From Puccinellia tenuiflora (lineage: Eukaryota; Streptophyta; Magnoliopsida; Poales; Poaceae), in the NCBI GenBank assembly GCA_012064385.1, contig QRDG01000414.1, positions 643,178 through 707,177 on the forward strand: a stretch of DNA of 64,000 nt, given 5' to 3'. The notes beneath the pieces are model-generated. The model saw nothing but the letters and a program-made list of their open reading frames with translations. It was not told the DNA's origin and did not search any database. Below, piece after piece: positions 11,949 through 21,065 of this stretch; positions within the stretch are counted from its first letter, which is position 1; every line of letters begins with the position of its first letter. The translations under genes were made by a program, and so were the position numbers.

Positions 11949-12153
11949 AGTAGGGTTGTATGCAGGTGATACCGTGTGTTTTGTTCTATCTAGAAATCCT
12001 TCAGTTCATCGACCGAATACGGTTTGTATGCAGGTGATACCGTGTGTTTTGTACACGAACTTCTCACCAGTTTTTGTCAACACTCATACATAAAAAGGTT
12101 TTGAGAACACTCATACATAAATTGTTTTATATACTATTACACTCATACTTAGA

Positions 12154-15100
12154 TCATGATCGCTTCTTCGGCCGTAACCATGGAGTTTCTTCATTATGTA
12201 ACGGGATGCTTGGGTCAGTTTTCACTGTGAATGGCGGAATTTCATCAAACTTATTATAGTCTGCTGACATGTCTGTCTTGTCCTCGACTACCACGATGTT
12301 TCTTTTTCCTGAAAGAACTATGTGACGCTTGGGCTCATCGTGTGCTGTATTTGTTTCCTTATCTTTTCTTTTTTTCGGTCTGGAGCTCATGTCCTTCACA
12401 TAGAAAACCTGAGCCACATCATTGGCTAGGACGAATGGTTCGTCTCTGTACTCAAGATTCTTGAGATCCACTGTTGTCATTCCGTACAGCTGGTCTACTT
12501 TCACCCCTTCTCCATTCATGTTGACCCAACTACACCGAAACAAAGGGACCTTAAAAGTAGGTCCATAGTCAAGTTCCCATATCTCCTCTATGTAACCATA
12601 GTATGTGTACTTTTGTCCATTCTCGTCTGTTGCATCAAAGCGAACACCACTGTTTTGGTTGGTACTCTTTTTATCTTGGGCAATCGTGTAAAATGTATTC
12701 CCATTTATCTCGTACCCTTGAAAAGTCAATACAATCGAAGATGGTGACGCGGCTAATAAGTAGAGTTGATCTCCAACATCGGTGTCATTCATGAGATGCA
12801 CTCGCAACCAACTGCCGAATGTCTCCATGTGTTTTTGTTTAATCCAGGAGTCAGGCTTCCCTGGATTTTTGGAGCGTACACTATTCTTGTGTACCTCGAT
12901 ATACGGAGCCACGAAGGTGGAACTTTGTAGAACTGTGTAGTGTGTTTGAGTGAAAGAATGCCCGTCCCTACATATCATTGCTTTCTTTCCTAGCGTGCCT
13001 TTTCCACTAAGTCTCCCCTCATGCCGCGATTCAGGAAGACCAATCGACTTAATGTCGGGAATAAAGTCAACACAAAACTCAATGACCTCCTCTGTTACAT
13101 ATCCTTTGGAGATGCTTCCTTCTGGCCTAGCACGGTTATGAACATATTTCTTCAAGACTCCCATGAATCTCTCGAAGGGGAACATATTGTGTAGAAATAC
13201 AGGACCGAGAACTGCAATCTCGTCGACTAGGTGAACCAGGAGATGCGTCATAATATTGAAAAATGATGGGGGGAACACCAACTCAAAACTAACAAGACAT
13301 TGGGCCACATCCTTCTGTAACCTTGTCAGACTTTCTGGATCGATTACCTTCTGAGATATTGCATTGAGAAATGCACATAGCTTCACAATGGGTACTCGAA
13401 CATTTTCCGATAGAAGCCCCCTCAATGCAATCGGAAGCAACTGCGTCATAATCACGTGGCAATCATGAGACTTCAGGTTTTGGAATTTTTTATCTGCCAT
13501 ATTTATTATTCCCTTTATATTTGACGAGAAGCCAGCCGGGACCTTGATACTGCTCAGGCACTCAAAAAATATTTTCTTCTCTGCTTTCGTAAGAGCGTAG
13601 CTGCTTATGTAATTACGCCCTTTATCCGTATGCTTGTTGTTTGGGTCTTTCATATGCTGCTGGTCCTCACTTGCTTCTGGTGTATCTTTTGTCTTCCCAT
13701 ACACGCCGAGGAAGCCTAGCAGGTTTACGCAAATATTCTTTGTCGCGTGCATCACGTCGATTGAAGACCGAACCTCTAGGACTTTCCAATAGGGTAGCTC
13801 CCAAAATATAGATTTCTTATTCCACATGGGCGCGTGTCCGGTAGCGACGTCTTTCGGAACAGAATGACCGCCAAGACCCTTTCCAAAGATTACTTCTATG
13901 TCCTTGACCATACCAAATATAGCATCACCATCAGGGAGCTTAGGCTTCTTCCGGTGATCTGCCTCACCATTGAAATGCTTGCCTTTCTTTCTTACGGGGT
14001 GACTGCCTGGAAGAAATTGACGACACCCCAGGTACACGACCTTCTTACATTTTTCCAAATATGTACCTATAGTCTTATCTAAACAGTGCGTACATGCGTT
14101 GTATCCCTTGTTTGACTGTCCTGAAATGTTACTAAGAGCAGGCCAATCATTGATTGTTACGAACAGCAATGCTCGTAGGTCAAATTCCATCTGTTTGTGC
14201 TCATCCCACACACGTACACCTGGTATGGCCCACAACTGCAATAGTTCATCAACTAATGGCCTTAGGTACACATCAATGTCGTTGCCGGGTTGCTTCGGGC
14301 CTTGGATGAGAACTGGCATCATAATGAACTTCCGCTTCATGCACAACCAAGGAGAAAGGTTGTAGATACATAGAGTCACGGGCCAGGTGCTGTGACTGCA
14401 GCTCTGCTCCCCAAAAGGATTCATACCGTCTGTACTTAGACCAAACCATAAGTTCCTTGCGTCACCTGCAAAGTCCGGGTACTCTCTCTCGATTTTTCTC
14501 CATTGAGACCCATCGGCGGGGTGTCTCAACTCCCCGTCTTTCTTACGCTCTTCTTTGTGCCATCGCAACAACCTGGCATGCTCTTTGTTTCTGAACAGAC
14601 GTTTCAACCGTGGTATTATAGGAGCATACCACATAACCTTAGCAGGAATCCTCTTCCTGACGGGCTCGTCATCGCCTTCAACATCACCAGGATCATCTTG
14701 TCTGATCTTGTATCGCAGTGCATTGCATACCGGACATGCATCCAAATTCTCATACTCCTCACCGCGGTAAAGGATGTAGTCATTGATGCATGCATGTATC
14801 TTTTGCACATCTAATCCTAGAGGGCAGATAGCCTTCTTTGCTTCGTACGTAGTCTCGGGCGGTTCGTTATCCTTTGGAAGCTTCGGCTTCATTATTTTCA
14901 GTAACTTTTCAAATCCCTTGTCAGATAAACCAGTCTCTGCCTTCCATTTCAGCAATTCCAGTGTGGTACCGAGCTTTGTGCTGCCATCTTCGCAATTTGG
15001 GTACAACAACTTTTTGTGATCCTCTAGCATGGTCTCCAACTTCAGCTTCTCCTTTTCTGTATCGCATTCTCGTTGTACATCGGAAATGACCCGACCAAGA

Positions 15101-15264
15101 CCATCAGCATGCTCATCTGGCGTCCGTTGTTCTTCACCACCTTCTTCTTCATTGTCTTCCATCGCAGTATCACCGTATTCTTCAGAGAACATACGATAGT
15201 TCTCATCATCATTTTCTTTTTCATCGTCTTCCATCATAACCCCTCTTTCTCCATGCTTGGTTCA
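12154..15264 (-). pseudogene. TNP2-type CACTA transposase, main frame
   Basis: An uninterrupted frame of 1027 codons (from 15237) carries the domain order of plant CACTA transposases. After an acidic N-terminal stretch comes a zinc-finger-like CPVCNALRY region, then the TNP2 core (LSTDGMNPFG, IQGPKQPGNDIDVYL, FVTINDWPA, and Cys/His CTHC). Next are a DUF4218-like region (LPIALRGLL, FPPSFFNIMTHLLVHL, MFPFERFMGVLKKYV) and a C-terminal DUF4216-like region (DYGPTFKVPLFRCSWV). A TGA at 15262-15264 separates it from the in-frame upstream segment that carries the usual N-terminal transposase-associated domain, so the full protein is broken. The main frame could still start at the internal Met at 15237, giving a protein without that domain. 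Its role would be DNA cleavage at CACTA ends. Confidence 0.85.
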
Positions 15265-15483
15265 ACAATTATAGCTGGGCATGAAACCTCTCCGAAGCAG
15301 GTGGCCTTGAAGGGTTCTCGACGAAGAGTGCTCCTTAACGTTCCGACAGTCCACACATGGACAAGGCATAAAACCATCATATTTGTTTGCCTCAGCCACA
15401 TGGATAAATTTATGCAGGCCTGTAATAAAATCAGAACTGCGTCGGTCGCCGTACATCCATCGCTGCCGTTCATCCATCTGCAT
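15262..15483 (-). pseudogene. Transposase-associated N-terminal domain of the CACTA transposase
   Basis: In the same frame as the TNP2 core, this segment reads MDERQRWMYGDRRSSDFITG and continues with a Cys-rich stretch CPCVDCRN and HLLRRGFMPSYNC, the pattern of the plant Transpos_assoc domain. A TGA follows the final Cys, where related proteins usually have Trp before the next block, so a TGG to TGA change is likely. A short upstream exon (about 15651-15602, ending at a GT) may supply the true start. Confidence 0.75.
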
Positions 15484-15779
15484 ATCATATAATTAAATTT
15501 ATCAAATACAATTAGAATAACATATTGAATACTGAAATGACCACCGTACATCGACACATGCAATATTTCTGTATCAATTATAGATGACAAGGATAAAGTT
15601 GCTAACCTCGGTCGAGGATATCATTTTGTCTGAACTTAAGTGTGGCTCGGGCATTTCGTCGAACACATCTTGTGCGTGGCAAAGGAAAAAAAACTAGCAC
15701 CCACTTCCCACCAATCCGAGCAAAAAAAATAACAGTAGAGAAGAAGGCGGGGGTTACGTATATAGGCAGGGGAGGGGCA

Positions 15780-16005
15780 TTCGTCCCGGTTCGTGGCACG
15801 AACCGGGACCAAAGCTGTCGCGGAGGCTTTGGTCCCGGTTCGTGGCACGAACCGGGACGAATGTCCCCAACCGAACCGGGACCAATGCTCCATGGGCTCC
15901 TGGCAGCTCGAACCGGGACCAATGCCAGCCATTGGTCCCGGTTTGTATGGGAACCTGGCCTAATGCCTTTTTCTGGCTTTCCCAAAGCCTCTTTTTCTAC
16001 TAGTG
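15780..16005. repeat. CACTA right subterminal palindromes and terminal repeat
   Basis: Repeated TCGTCCCGGTTCGTGGCACG / AACCGGGACCAA units in both orientations lead into TTTTTCTACTAGTG. The last 14 bases are the inverse of the left end apart from one mismatch. Confidence 0.85.
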
Positions 16006-16008
16006 CTT

Positions 16009-16295
16009 CCTCTAGGGTGAAAACCTATGATCTTTGATCGGGCGGCGCCGATACACTGTTTCCTTCTTGAAGGCGTTGCTTTCTGAAGAATTGGACTTCG
16101 AATGCTGTTTTGGTGGTGGATATGTTGCAGCTACAAGAAGTTGATCACTATAGTGGGATCTTTCATTTTTTCTTCTTCTTTTTATTTTGGATGTGTGCAT
16201 CTGTAATGTCTTTAACAAATTGCGTTGTTACAGAGGCTGGGTGTAATTGGTATCTACTCGATATTAATATATTCCCATTGTCAAAAAAGGGGAGG
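16009..16295 (+). mobile_element. Retroposon-like repeat, copy A, right part
   Basis: This continues the repeat broken at 2042: GGTGAAAACCTATGATC, GATCGGGCGGCGCCG, GAGGCTGGGTGTAATTGG, GATATTAATATATTCCC, then an A-rich end. Copy B has the same blocks at 58655-58940, ending in AAAAAAA. The last part reads like a polyadenylated 3' end. Confidence 0.6.
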
Positions 16296-17085
16296 TTTTT
16301 TTATTAAATAGGGGTAATTGTTGTTACAATTGACAAATTAGGGGGTAATTGTTTTCACAATTATTAAATGGTGGGATATAGTGGTCGGGGCCTCGGGGGC
16401 TTCATTGCCATGTACTCCTTAGCATTTTCAATGTTTCAAGTAGTATCTAAATTAGTGAAACTAGTTTGATATTGGGGAGGCGTTTCGGCTCCCGGGTGCA
16501 TATGCACCTGGTATTTGAAAATGTATTATAAACATGTTTGAATTGCTAAAAAATTGCAGAAAAAAGTTCGACATAGATCTTAACATCCTATGCATTCACA
16601 AAATCGTTTCACGGAAAACCGACTTTTTGGTGCCCTATGTAAAAAAAAGATAAATTTTGGTGCTAAAATAGGGCTTTTCACGAGATATTTTTTGTCTTTT
16701 TACACAAGCCATAAAAATAATCGATTTTTCACTAATCGACTTTACAAACACATAGAATGTCAAGACGTATCCACGAATGTCAAGAAGTGAATTTCCGCTT
16801 TGATACTACTTTTCTAAAGAGTATATTGTACAACATTATATTTTATGTACATATAGATATTTTAGAGTCTAGCCTATGTGAATGCTGCTTGCGACTATAG
16901 TTAATCATCACATATCAGTCAGTGAAGCAGTTAAAACAGAGGAGGCTATATAGGCACTGTCAGCGTCACGCTACACTCTAAGGCATAATTAATCATCTTG
17001 ACTTTATTTCAGTGTAACTCTTACTATTTCTAATCCAGAGATACATCAATCAATACACCTCGTCACTCTGTCATAGCAGATGATT
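16296..17085. other. Intergenic, PGIP 3' flank; possible MULE-like terminal fragment
   Basis: No gene is seen. At 16477-16515 a segment around CGGCTCCCGGGTGCATATGC resembles the ends of small Mutator-like elements common in Triticeae, but no matching opposite end with a target duplication was found. The 80-120 bases before 17086 are AT-rich and would hold the PGIP polyadenylation signals. Confidence 0.35.
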
Positions 17086-18114
17086 TTATTTCTTGCATTG
17101 AGGGAGGGGAGGGCCGCAGAGGCACTTGTTGTGCTGGAAGTTGTAGAGATCAAAAGACGCAATCCTCCCGCCGGTGGGCAGTGCGCCGCAGAGACGGTTG
17201 TAGCTGACGTTGAAGGTCTGCAGGTTGGTCAGGTTCCCCACCTGTGCCGGGACGCTGCCGCGGATGGAGTTGTGGCTCATGTCGACGAAGCCGAGCTGCA
17301 GCTCCGAGAATACCACGCCTGACAGGTCAAAATCGAAGGCGTTGCGGGACAGGTCGACGTAGTCCAAGTTCTTGTCCCGCCCGAAGAGGCCCGACGGGTC
17401 GCCGGCAAGGGCGTTGCGCGACAGGTCGAGGTGCGCGAAGTTCACGGCGGCGAACTCGGCCGGGATGGGGCCCGTGAGGTTGTTGTGCGACAGCCAGAGG
17501 TAGACGAAGAGCTGGCCTGCGGACTTGCTGAGGAACATCGGGACGGCGCCGGCGAGGCGGTTTCGGCTGAGGTTGATCCCGGACAGGTAGGGGATGTTCG
17601 CCAGCGACGCCGGGATGGCGCCGGTGAGCGAGTTGAAGGAGAGGTCGAGCATGGTGAGCTTCTTAAGCGCGCCCAGGAAGGACGGCACGGGGCCCGACAC
17701 GGCGGTCCAGGAGATGGTGAGGCTGGAGAGGTTGGAGAGCTTGGCGATGGCCGGCGGTATGGGGCCCGACAGCGCCGGGAGGTGGTGCAGGAAGAGTCTC
17801 TGGAGGTGGGTGAGGCCGGCGAGGGCGCTGGGGATGGTGCCCGTGAGGTTGGCGTCCTGGAAGACGGAGAGGCCGACGACGCGTCCGGTGACGAGGTCGC
17901 AGGTGACGTCGTACCAGTCGCAGCAGGGGTTGTCGGGCGTCCACGACGCGAAGTGGTAGGGCTCCCCGAGGGCCGCCTTGACGGCGAGCAGCGCGGACTT
18001 GTCGCCCGGGTGGCAGTCCTTGTGAGTAGGGTCGGGGCCGGGATCGGCGTTGGCCACGCCGGCGAGGAGCGAGCAGAGGAGGAAGACGAGGAGCAAAGTG
18101 CACATTCTCATCAT
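17086..18114 (-). CDS. PGIP: Polygalacturonase-inhibiting protein (PGIP), secreted LRR protein
   Basis: The 342-aa intronless frame has a signal peptide (residues 1-23, cleavage after VANA). An N-terminal cap with KDCHPGDKSALLAVKAALG and NPCCDWYDVTCD follows, then about ten extracellular-type leucine-rich repeats of the xLxxLxxLxLSxNxLxGxIP form, and the C-terminal cap NKCLCGPPLPQC. Paired Cys motifs, the repeat number and the length (family about 330-345 aa) match plant PGIPs, apoplastic proteins that bind and inhibit fungal polygalacturonases in defence. Several N-glycosylation sequons are present (NLT, NLS, NVS). The start is the first ATG after a TATA-like site. One repeat (SGLFGRDKNLDYVDLSRNAFDFDL) departs from the consensus, as is common in PGIPs. 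High GC is typical of intronless grass genes. The inhibition spectrum cannot be told from the sequence. Confidence 0.92.
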   Translation of the reverse strand: MMRMCTLLLVFLLCSLLAGVANADPGPDPTHKDCHPGDKSALLAVKAALGEPYHFASWTPDNPCCDWYDVTCDLVTGRVVGLSVFQDANLTGTIPSALAGLTHLQRLFLHHLPALSGPIPPAIAKLSNLSSLTISWTAVSGPVPSFLGALKKLTMLDLSFNSLTGAIPASLANIPYLSGINLSRNRLAGAVPMFLSKSAGQLFVYLWLSHNNLTGPIPAEFAAVNFAHLDLSRNALAGDPSGLFGRDKNLDYVDLSRNAFDFDLSGVVFSELQLGFVDMSHNSIRGSVPAQVGNLTNLQTFNVSYNRLCGALPTGGRIASFDLYNFQHNKCLCGPPLPQCKK

Positions 18115-18190
18115 CGTGTGGGCTAGCTGCGGCTTTGAGCTTGAGGTCAGTCAACTCCGGTGTGCTCAACTCCGTGCAGTGTAGCTCATG

Positions 18191-18196
18191 TATATA
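18191..18196 (-). promoter_or_regulatory. TATA box of the PGIP gene
   Basis: TATATA on the minus strand, within GCATATATACATGAG, lies about 77 bp upstream of the PGIP start codon. The short implied 5' UTR is plausible for this family. Confidence 0.55.
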
Positions 18197-18199
18197 TGC

Positions 18200-18618
18200 A
18201 CTGATTATTCAATGCACTTGGACCTACTAAGCGTTGAAGCTATTGGAATGGTATCTAACTAGTCAGAGAAGAAAAGAAGACCAACCATGGATCCACACGA
18301 GACGAGCTGAGGAGGATAAGATGCATGATACAGCTACCTTAGCCCTCACATCACATGCCGGTATCTGTTTGGCTAATCGGCGCCGACTGGACGACTGGTC
18401 AAGATTTCTGCTTTGTGGCCTCGATGGGCAGTAGTGGAAGCAGGACAAATGGATTCATCACAATAGCAGCATCCACACACCCACATGCCGCCATCAGCGA
18501 CAGGAACGTCATCGTCAACAAGAAAACAACTCTGCCCCATGCATGCATGTACATGTGTGACAGGGAAAGGATGCTTGCTAAAATTATGCATTTTGCAGTG
18601 GTAGAATCTTGTTTGTTA
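18200..18618. other. PGIP upstream region
   Basis: Non-coding sequence 5' of the PGIP gene. No protein domain was recognised in the short frames. It ends at the Tourist-like MITE. Confidence 0.4.
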
Positions 18619-18932
18619 GACCATGCACTATGTGGCGTCGGTTCAATGAAAAAGTTGTCAGTTTAAGAATCGGTGGCCCAATGCCTAAAATGTGTAGAAC
18701 CGCACCAAATAGTAAATGTGGAGCCCAACTGACACATGCATGCAGGAAAAATCCTCCTCTCTCCATCCTTTTACCTCACACTTCTGTCAAATGGCCCACT
18801 TGTGCATGCAAAGAAGCGAACCAAAATGTTGATGCGCTTTTCTTGTCAGAATTCATGATGTGATGCCCTACTATGTGGTGAACCGGTTCAATCATCCTTT
18901 TGGTTCGCTTTTTGTGCACATAGTGCATGGTC
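18619..18932. mobile_element. Tourist-like MITE (PIF/Harbinger type), 314 bp
   Basis: The terminal inverted repeats are GACCATGCACTATGTG and CACATAGTGCATGGTC. They are flanked by TTA at 18616-18618 and 18933-18935, the TWA target duplication of PIF/Harbinger elements. No coding capacity. Confidence 0.88.
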
Positions 18933-18966
18933 TTAAATGTCTCCAGTCAGCGATCAATCACACATA

Positions 18967-19126
18967 CTCCCTCCATTACTAAATATAAGATGTTTTTGTA
19001 TTTCTCTTTCCATTCGTATCTAGACATGTTTTAGTGTAAGGTTTAAATAAATCTTACATTAAAACATGTCTAAATACGGATGGAAAGAGAAATGATAAAA
19101 TATCTTATATTGTGGAACGGAGGGAG
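18967..19126. mobile_element. Stowaway MITE (Tc1/Mariner type), 160 bp
   Basis: CTCCCTCCATTACTAAATAT at the left faces ATATTGTGGAACGGAGGGAG at the right, with TA duplications at 18965-18966 and 19127-19128. Internal arms (CTAGACATGTTTTAGTGTAA and TTACATTAAAACATGTCTA) make one long hairpin. Confidence 0.93.
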
Positions 19127-19491
19127 TAATAGCTAGCTCCTTGTCCAATTCCACCTATGGAACCTTTTCACAATTTTACTTGTAAGTATGCTGAATGTCT
19201 ATCTGAGAAAATCCTGAATGTTAAACCCATATTTTTTAAGTTTGATCCCTGATTTTATGTTACCATGTCAGCGAAAAATGTAAGATGTTTGCTATGAAAA
19301 TATTTTTCTTGATCAATCTGATATTTATGTACACTTTAGTAGTCCGCCTTTAACTTTCTAAATTGTCATATACTTGTAACACTCTGGCCAGCCCGGTACC
19401 GGTGGCATCTCTTTATGATCTCTAGACTGTTCCTACAGACCAATACTTGTCTTTTATGTGTGTTTTGTTCTCACTCGTGCGCATCTGGGAC

Positions 19492-19560
19492 GAACTTCCC
19501 AGTCGGTCACATATTCTCAAATTACCCCAGACAAGGACGCTTAACCTCGTGTCTGGTTCT
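19492..19560 (-). repeat. 5S-rRNA-like segment
   Basis: Read on the minus strand it has AGGTTAAGCGTCCTTG, then a spacer, then GTGACCGACTGGGAAGTTC. This resembles the internal promoter part of plant 5S rRNA (AAGTTAAGCGTGCTTGGG ... GGATGGGTGACCTCCTGGGA) with substitutions and a different spacer. It is not a functional 5S gene because the first half of the molecule is absent. Confidence 0.5.
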
Positions 19561-19969
19561 TAAAAGATGATCTTCCATAAAAGAAATATACATTGTTGAT
19601 ATGAGTATTCTATATATCAATCCTAATAACTTTTAACCCTATATATCACAATACTCCAAAAGAAATTAGAAAATAGTAGTATCTCCATGTAATGTTACAT
19701 GTAGGATTATGAGAAAGGAGTTCCTACCATGCACGCTGTCGGATCCACCACGTATTGTGTTTCGAGTTGTCCGACTCGACTTTAAGAAAAAGTTAAACGT
19801 GATACATTTAAGAAAACATGCAAATAGATTAAACAATACACGGAGAGAGAAAGACTTCTTGGTTCATACATTCAGAAAAACATGTCTCGATCCTNAAAAA
19901 AGATTACTGTGAAGCTACTTAAGCAATGAACCGGGAACTGTGAAGCATATCCTTTTAATGAAACCTGAA

Positions 19970-20360
19970 CTAAAACAACAACAACATGCTAGACAGGAAG
20001 TCATGAGTCGAAACTGTAAGCATGTCCTGGACTTGAACATCACCACAGTAATCCAAACCATCACGAAATTGGTCATCATCTGACAAGCTACTCTCTACGG
20101 CAGCCGGGCATATGTGCACGCAGCACGGACAACAGCCAAATTGATCGAACCAAACACATTGCAATTCAAACGTATATCGCATGTTCAGGTAGGTGTTGTA
20201 CGTGGATTCGCGGTTACCTTGCAGGTGCTGGCGGATGAAGATGCCGAGAAGGAAGAAGGGTCGCGCGTTCTCCACCCACCAGTCCGCCCGCTCCCCCAGC
20301 AGTTTCACCCCCCGTGCCGCTAGCGCCTCCCGTTGCCATGCCAGGCCCGACGATCCGAAT
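19970..20360 (-). other. Possible gene fragment or short hypothetical protein
   Basis: The minus-strand frame reads EALAARGVKLLGERADWWVE, then NARPFFLLGIFIRQHLQ, followed immediately by a GT donor-like site (CTGCAAG/GTAACC at about 20220). The first part looks protein-like, while the sequence after the donor does not. It may be the first exon of a small gene or a captured fragment. No family is recognised, and a stop (20360) precedes it in frame. Confidence 0.25.
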
Positions 20361-20962
20361 CAACACTTCCCTGTCGTCCCCCCGCGTTGGCCTCCCCGCC
20401 GCCCTGCCAGACACGCGGGATGCAGGGGTTGGACGGGCCGCCGGCCGTGCACAGGACGCCGGTGATTGGGTCGCCGACGAACACATTTGACGCAGGGGAT
20501 GGGGGGAGGCGCCACCGATCGCGCGGGATGGAGGGGAGAAACCAGATTGACGCTGAGAACAACCAGATCCATGGCGTCAAGGGAGGCGACTGGGGATCAG
20601 GGAGGACCGGGACACCGCGTCAGCGGGGATGGAAGGGCGCCCGGCGTCAACGCGACGTTGACTCGGGCAAAGGGGCAAGGCGCGACGCAGGTGGGGAGAG
20701 CAGAAACAAAAAGGAACGAACCGTTACGGTGGCATTGTGTGTATTATGTGATTCGGAGGGAGGGCAAAACAGTAAAATTTCGACGGACCGACCAAAGAAA
20801 CCTTATTGTTTTTATTATTAGGTATATATAGATGTATGGAATCCCCGGCCGGCGCTCAAGGTTTGCGCGGCAAGACAAGGTAGAATTAATTCTGCAGACA
20901 CATTCCTTATGAATTTATAGAAGTCGCCCGACGTCGATATGAACTCTTCTCGTGTGTTGATC

Positions 20963-20970
20963 TATATAAA
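20963..20970 (+). promoter_or_regulatory. TATA box of the Clp-like gene
   Basis: TATATAAA lies within GATCTATATAAACCTG, about 100 bp upstream of the chosen ATG (21066). Transcription would start near 20995, leaving a 5' UTR of about 70 bases with no upstream ATG in a good context. Confidence 0.65.
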
Positions 20971-21065
20971 CCTGAAAGATCGAGTATTGAAGGCCAAGCA
21001 AGAGCAGAACAGAGCTCGGCTCTCTCATCTTCTAACATCGCCTGCGATCGAGTTCTTCGGAAGCA

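Larger units (their letters stand above)
2043..16005 (-). mobile_element. CACTA (En/Spm-type) DNA transposon, 13.96 kb
   Basis: The element starts CACTAGTGGAAAAA at 2043 and ends TTTTTCTACTAGTG at 16005. It is flanked by the 3-bp target duplication CTT at 2040-2042 and 16006-16008, as expected for the CACTA superfamily. Palindromic TCGTCCCGGTTNNNAACCGGGACGA-type repeats crowd both ends (2070-2285 and 15780-15960). Both transposon genes lie on the minus strand: a TNP2-type transposase (12154-15483) and a second protein with transposase-24-like and ULP1-like parts (2591-9041). The two flanks join to form the retroposon-like repeat copy A. In-frame stops in both genes and a 2.5-kb insertion show that the copy is inactive, although its ends would still be substrates for transposase supplied elsewhere. 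Confidence 0.93.
19131..20940. other. Intergenic region between PGIP and the Clp-like gene
   Basis: AT-rich to 19960, then GC-rich from 20210 to 20720. It contains one ambiguous base (N) at 19895. A 5S-rRNA-like segment (19492-19560) and a possible gene fragment (19970-20360, minus) are listed separately. Nothing else is recognised. Confidence 0.4.

Noticed and set aside
17431..18126. Long open frame (231 codons) on the plus strand opposite the PGIP gene
   Set aside because: It is the GC-rich antisense of the LRR coding region; the translation is Glu/Gly/Arg-rich with no domain.
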